This document shows positions 5,212-7,057 of a DNA stretch of 7,057 nucleotides, one piece after another. Every line of letters starts with the position of its first letter. Positions within the stretch are counted from its first letter, which is position 1. The stretch is from Nitrosopumilaceae archaeon (GTDB lineage Archaea > Thermoproteota > Nitrososphaeria > Nitrososphaerales > Nitrosopumilaceae), in contig RKRU01000044.1 in NCBI GenBank assembly GCA_007571225.1, forward strand, positions 1-7,057, given 5' to 3'. A model generated the notes under the pieces. It made no database searches. It was given only the letters and a program-made list of their open reading frames with translations, and was not told the origin of the DNA. The position numbers were made by a program, and so were the translations under genes.

Positions 5212-5637
5212 ATGGTCATGTTAAAAAGCATTGCCTACATCACAGGCATAACAATTGCAATCATGATTTTTGGTCTCATCCTGTTCTCATTCATCTCGGG
5301 TATGGTGGAGCAGACCGAGTATATAGAGATGACCGAAGAGGAGTTTATGGAGAGGGTTGCAGAACATCCCGCATATGCCGCAATGTATGAGAGGTTTCCA
5401 GACGCGGTGGAAGAGGTAAACCTAGGCAAGCGAGGAGGCGAAGTCAGTGTGGGCCACATAAACATGGACACGGGAAACTCCCTAGTACTGAAGATGTCGT
5501 ATTATGCCAGCAATTCACATTTGGATGGACAAATCAGATGCAACGTCCAGAATCCAGACTACCACGTACAAGACATGTACCAAGATCTGTTGTTTGCAGC
5601 CTCGTTCATAAAATCCACGACATGTCTTGACGATTAA
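5212..5637 (+). CDS. Small membrane-anchored protein of unknown function, 141 aa
   Basis: One strong membrane segment near the N-terminus (about residues 5-29, SIAYITGITIAIMIFGLILF) anchors a soluble domain of about 110 residues. The domain starts with an acidic helix (EEEFMERVAEHPAYAAMYERFPDAVEEV), continues with alternating beta-like segments (VSVGHINMDTGNSLVLKMSYY), and ends with FIKSTTCLDD. Two cysteines (IRCN and TTCL) could form a disulfide, which would suit an exterior location; orientation is not proven. The reading frame is open back to 5098, but that upstream part crosses the GC-rich segment and the TATA box. I cannot name the family. The gene stands alone, with its own promoter. 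Confidence 0.8.
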   Translation: MVMLKSIAYITGITIAIMIFGLILFSFISGMVEQTEYIEMTEEEFMERVAEHPAYAAMYERFPDAVEEVNLGKRGGEVSVGHINMDTGNSLVLKMSYYASNSHLDGQIRCNVQNPDYHVQDMYQDLLFAASFIKSTTCLDD

Positions 5638-5693
5638 CAGGCAGGTATCCAAAAATCCAGTCGTGTGCAGACTCAATCGCGCCGTCAACATGT

Positions 5694-5747
5694 GATTAAT
5701 CTGGATTCAATCCATTCGTCCTCAAAGGAGCGGCCAGAGTCGTCTGG
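5694..5747. promoter_or_regulatory. Cluster of dyads upstream of hisG
   Basis: Three palindromic elements lie just before the hisG TATA box: GATTAATC (5694-5701), GGATT-C-AATCC (5703-5713) and CCAGA-GTCG-TCTGG (5734-5747). AATCCAG (5654-5660) is also an inverted copy of CTGGATT (5701-5707). The last dyad ends about 10 nt before the TATA box. These are plausible regulator sites; no regulator is identified. Confidence 0.4.
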
Positions 5748-5757
5748 TTTACAACCA

Positions 5758-5766
5758 TCTAAATAT
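5758..5766 (+). promoter_or_regulatory. hisG: TATA box of the his operon
   Basis: TCTAAATAT is centred about 28 nt before ATG 5790, so the transcript would be leaderless or have a leader of a few bases. No Shine-Dalgarno sequence is properly placed, which agrees. Confidence 0.65.
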
Positions 5767-5789
5767 GCCCAGCAGGGGTAGTATGGAAT

Positions 5790-6779
5790 ATGGCAGCCGG
5801 CAGTACAAAGGTAAGATTTGCAATCCCAAAGGGATCACTCGAATCTGCCACATTCAAGTTGCTGGAGAGGGCATGGACACGGGTCAACAGAAAAGATAGG
5901 ACGTACAGGGTCTATCTAGATGATCCAGACATTGTAGTCAAGATGCTCAGGCCGCAGGAGATACCCAACATGGTCGCAGAGGGCCTCTACGACGTAGGCA
6001 TCACAGGCAGAGACTGGGTGGGGGAGACGGACTCGGATGTAAATCCCATCTTGGACCTTGAATACGGCAGGATAAGACTTGTGGTGGCATATCCTGAAGA
6101 TTACGAGTACGATACACTTGATGACATGATCGCCGACTATGCTAAAAGGAACAAGACGCTGCGCATATCATCAGAGTACCTGACTACAACATCAAAGTTC
6201 ATCAGGGATCTGCCAGCCTACAAGAGACACCACAACTCCGAGAGTCCCATGATAGTCACTCCGTGGATAAGGCTTGGAACCAATAAAAATGTGCAGATAC
6301 ACCTCTCGTTTGGCGCCACCGAGGCAAAACCTCCCGAAGAGGTCGATGCCATAGTAGACGTTACGGAGACAGGAACCACGCTGCGCCAGAACAAGCTAAG
6401 GATAGCAGACGAGGTTCTCACCTCCTCTGCGCATCTGATCGCAAACAAGAGTTCGCTAGAAGACCCAGACAAGCGTGAAAAGATATACGACATAGTAACG
6501 CTGATGCGCGGAGCCGTACACGGCGTAAAGTATCTACACCTGTATCTGAATGTCAAGGAGGACAACCTAGACGAGTTGATAAGGCAGGTACCGTCACTGA
6601 AGAGGCCCACCATAAGCAAGCTCAGTGAACCAGAATGGTTTGGTGTTAACACCGTCATACCCAAGGAGGAGTTTTACAAACTCATACCCAAGCTCAGAAA
6701 GGTGGCTCAAGGGCTGGTGGTGCATGAACCGCGGCAGATACTCGAACTTGAAGAGATAAAGCGCGACGAGGAGAATTGA
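5790..6779 (+). CDS. hisG: ATP phosphoribosyltransferase, long form
   Basis: Catalyses the first step of histidine synthesis, joining ATP and PRPP to give phosphoribosyl-ATP in the cytoplasm. The 329-residue protein has the N-terminal motif RFAIPKGSLE (9-18), the YDVGITGRDW segment (67-76), and the PRPP-binding loop DAIVDVTETGTTLRQNKL (186-203). A C-terminal regulatory domain (about 245-318) includes VKYLHLYLNV, WFGVNTVIPKEEFYKLIPKLRKVAQGLVV. That domain marks the long form, which in characterised members is inhibited by histidine and does not need HisZ. The start at 5790 is supported by the leaderless-type promoter and by MAAGSTKVRFAIPKG lining up with the family. Its TGA shares one base with the ATG of hisD. 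Confidence 0.95.
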   Translation: MAAGSTKVRFAIPKGSLESATFKLLERAWTRVNRKDRTYRVYLDDPDIVVKMLRPQEIPNMVAEGLYDVGITGRDWVGETDSDVNPILDLEYGRIRLVVAYPEDYEYDTLDDMIADYAKRNKTLRISSEYLTTTSKFIRDLPAYKRHHNSESPMIVTPWIRLGTNKNVQIHLSFGATEAKPPEEVDAIVDVTETGTTLRQNKLRIADEVLTSSAHLIANKSSLEDPDKREKIYDIVTLMRGAVHGVKYLHLYLNVKEDNLDELIRQVPSLKRPTISKLSEPEWFGVNTVIPKEEFYKLIPKLRKVAQGLVVHEPRQILELEEIKRDEEN

Positions 6780-7057
6780 TGCGCATAGTTAGGCTGCAAG
6801 CCCGTTCTGACATGATAAAATTCGCCAAGGAACTGCAGGGCGTGCGGCGGATAGTAGATGATACTGATTATATAAATTCGATCATATGTGATGTCAGGGA
6901 GAGGGGAGATGCGGCCCTGCGTGAGTACGAGGGCAAGTTCGGCAGCATGCAGTCAGGTACGCCCGTGCGCGTATCCGGCCAAGAGATCAAAGAGGCATAC
7001 TCCAGAGTCTCCCGCACCGAACTTGCAGCCTTGGCAACTGCAGGTGGGCGCCTGCGC
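6779..7057 (+). CDS. hisD: Histidinol dehydrogenase, N-terminal part
   Basis: Oxidises L-histidinol to L-histidine in two NAD+-dependent steps, the last reactions of the pathway. The first 93 residues are present and the window edge cuts the gene. Recognisable N-terminal features are IICDVRERGDAALREYEGKF (35-54) and VRVSGQEIKEAYSRVS (62-77), which match the usual HisD pattern. The zinc and NAD sites lie beyond the window. The start ATG overlaps the hisG stop as TGATG, so the two are translationally coupled in one operon. Confidence 0.92.
   Translation, partial: MRIVRLQARSDMIKFAKELQGVRRIVDDTDYINSIICDVRERGDAALREYEGKFGSMQSGTPVRVSGQEIKEAYSRVSRTELAALATAGGRLR

Noticed and set aside
6218..6664. 148-codon open frame on the minus strand
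   Set aside because: It is antisense to hisG, has Ser-rich, motif-free composition, and has no promoter or ribosome site.
1..7057. CRISPR array, insertion sequence or rRNA
   Set aside because: There is no regular repeat-spacer series, no transposase motifs, no terminal inverted repeats, and no rRNA-like conserved stretches.

Overview
The window looks like a piece of an archaeal chromosome, most likely a high-GC, ammonia-oxidiser-type thaumarchaeote related to Cenarchaeum or Nitrosopumilus (inferred, not searched). Four things point to archaea. There is an initiator tRNA-Met with the archaeal A1-U72 pair and an intron-like insertion. The tRNA-modifying enzyme TiaS, found in archaea, is present. 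TATA boxes sit about 25-28 nt upstream of ATG codons, as expected for leaderless mRNAs. A mevalonate-pathway HMG-CoA reductase is present.

Layout. Bases 1-309 hold the C-terminus of TiaS. It converges on, and overlaps, a minus-strand initiator tRNA (297-386) whose TATA box lies near 410-415. Bases 535-2987 form a tight two-gene plus-strand unit: an exported PQQ sugar-dehydrogenase-like beta-propeller, then a class II HMG-CoA reductase, joined by a stop/start junction with a strong Shine-Dalgarno sequence. Bases 3098-4868 are an accessory module. It is AT-richer than its surroundings and is bounded by two direct copies of an 84-nt repeat (87% identical, with a 66-nt core 94% identical). Inside are a frameshifted secreted-protein gene with its own promoter and an orphan soluble-protein gene. 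Bases 4869-5180 carry no convincing gene but hold GC-rich hairpins that could be a structured RNA. Bases 5212-5637 encode a small membrane-anchored protein with a leaderless-type promoter. Bases 5790-7057 are the start of a histidine operon: hisG (long form) overlapping hisD by one base, with hisD cut by the window edge.

How the parts relate. TiaS and the initiator tRNA both serve translation. HMG-CoA reductase supplies mevalonate for isoprenoid lipids. HisG and HisD catalyse the first and last steps of histidine synthesis. The repeat-bounded module is the least ordinary part. The best leads are the repeat pair and its internal palindrome, the probable one-base frameshift in the secreted-protein gene, the missing catalytic histidine in the dehydrogenase-like protein, the D-loop tRNA insertion, and the structured GC-rich segment. 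None of these amounts to a demonstrated new system from sequence reading alone.
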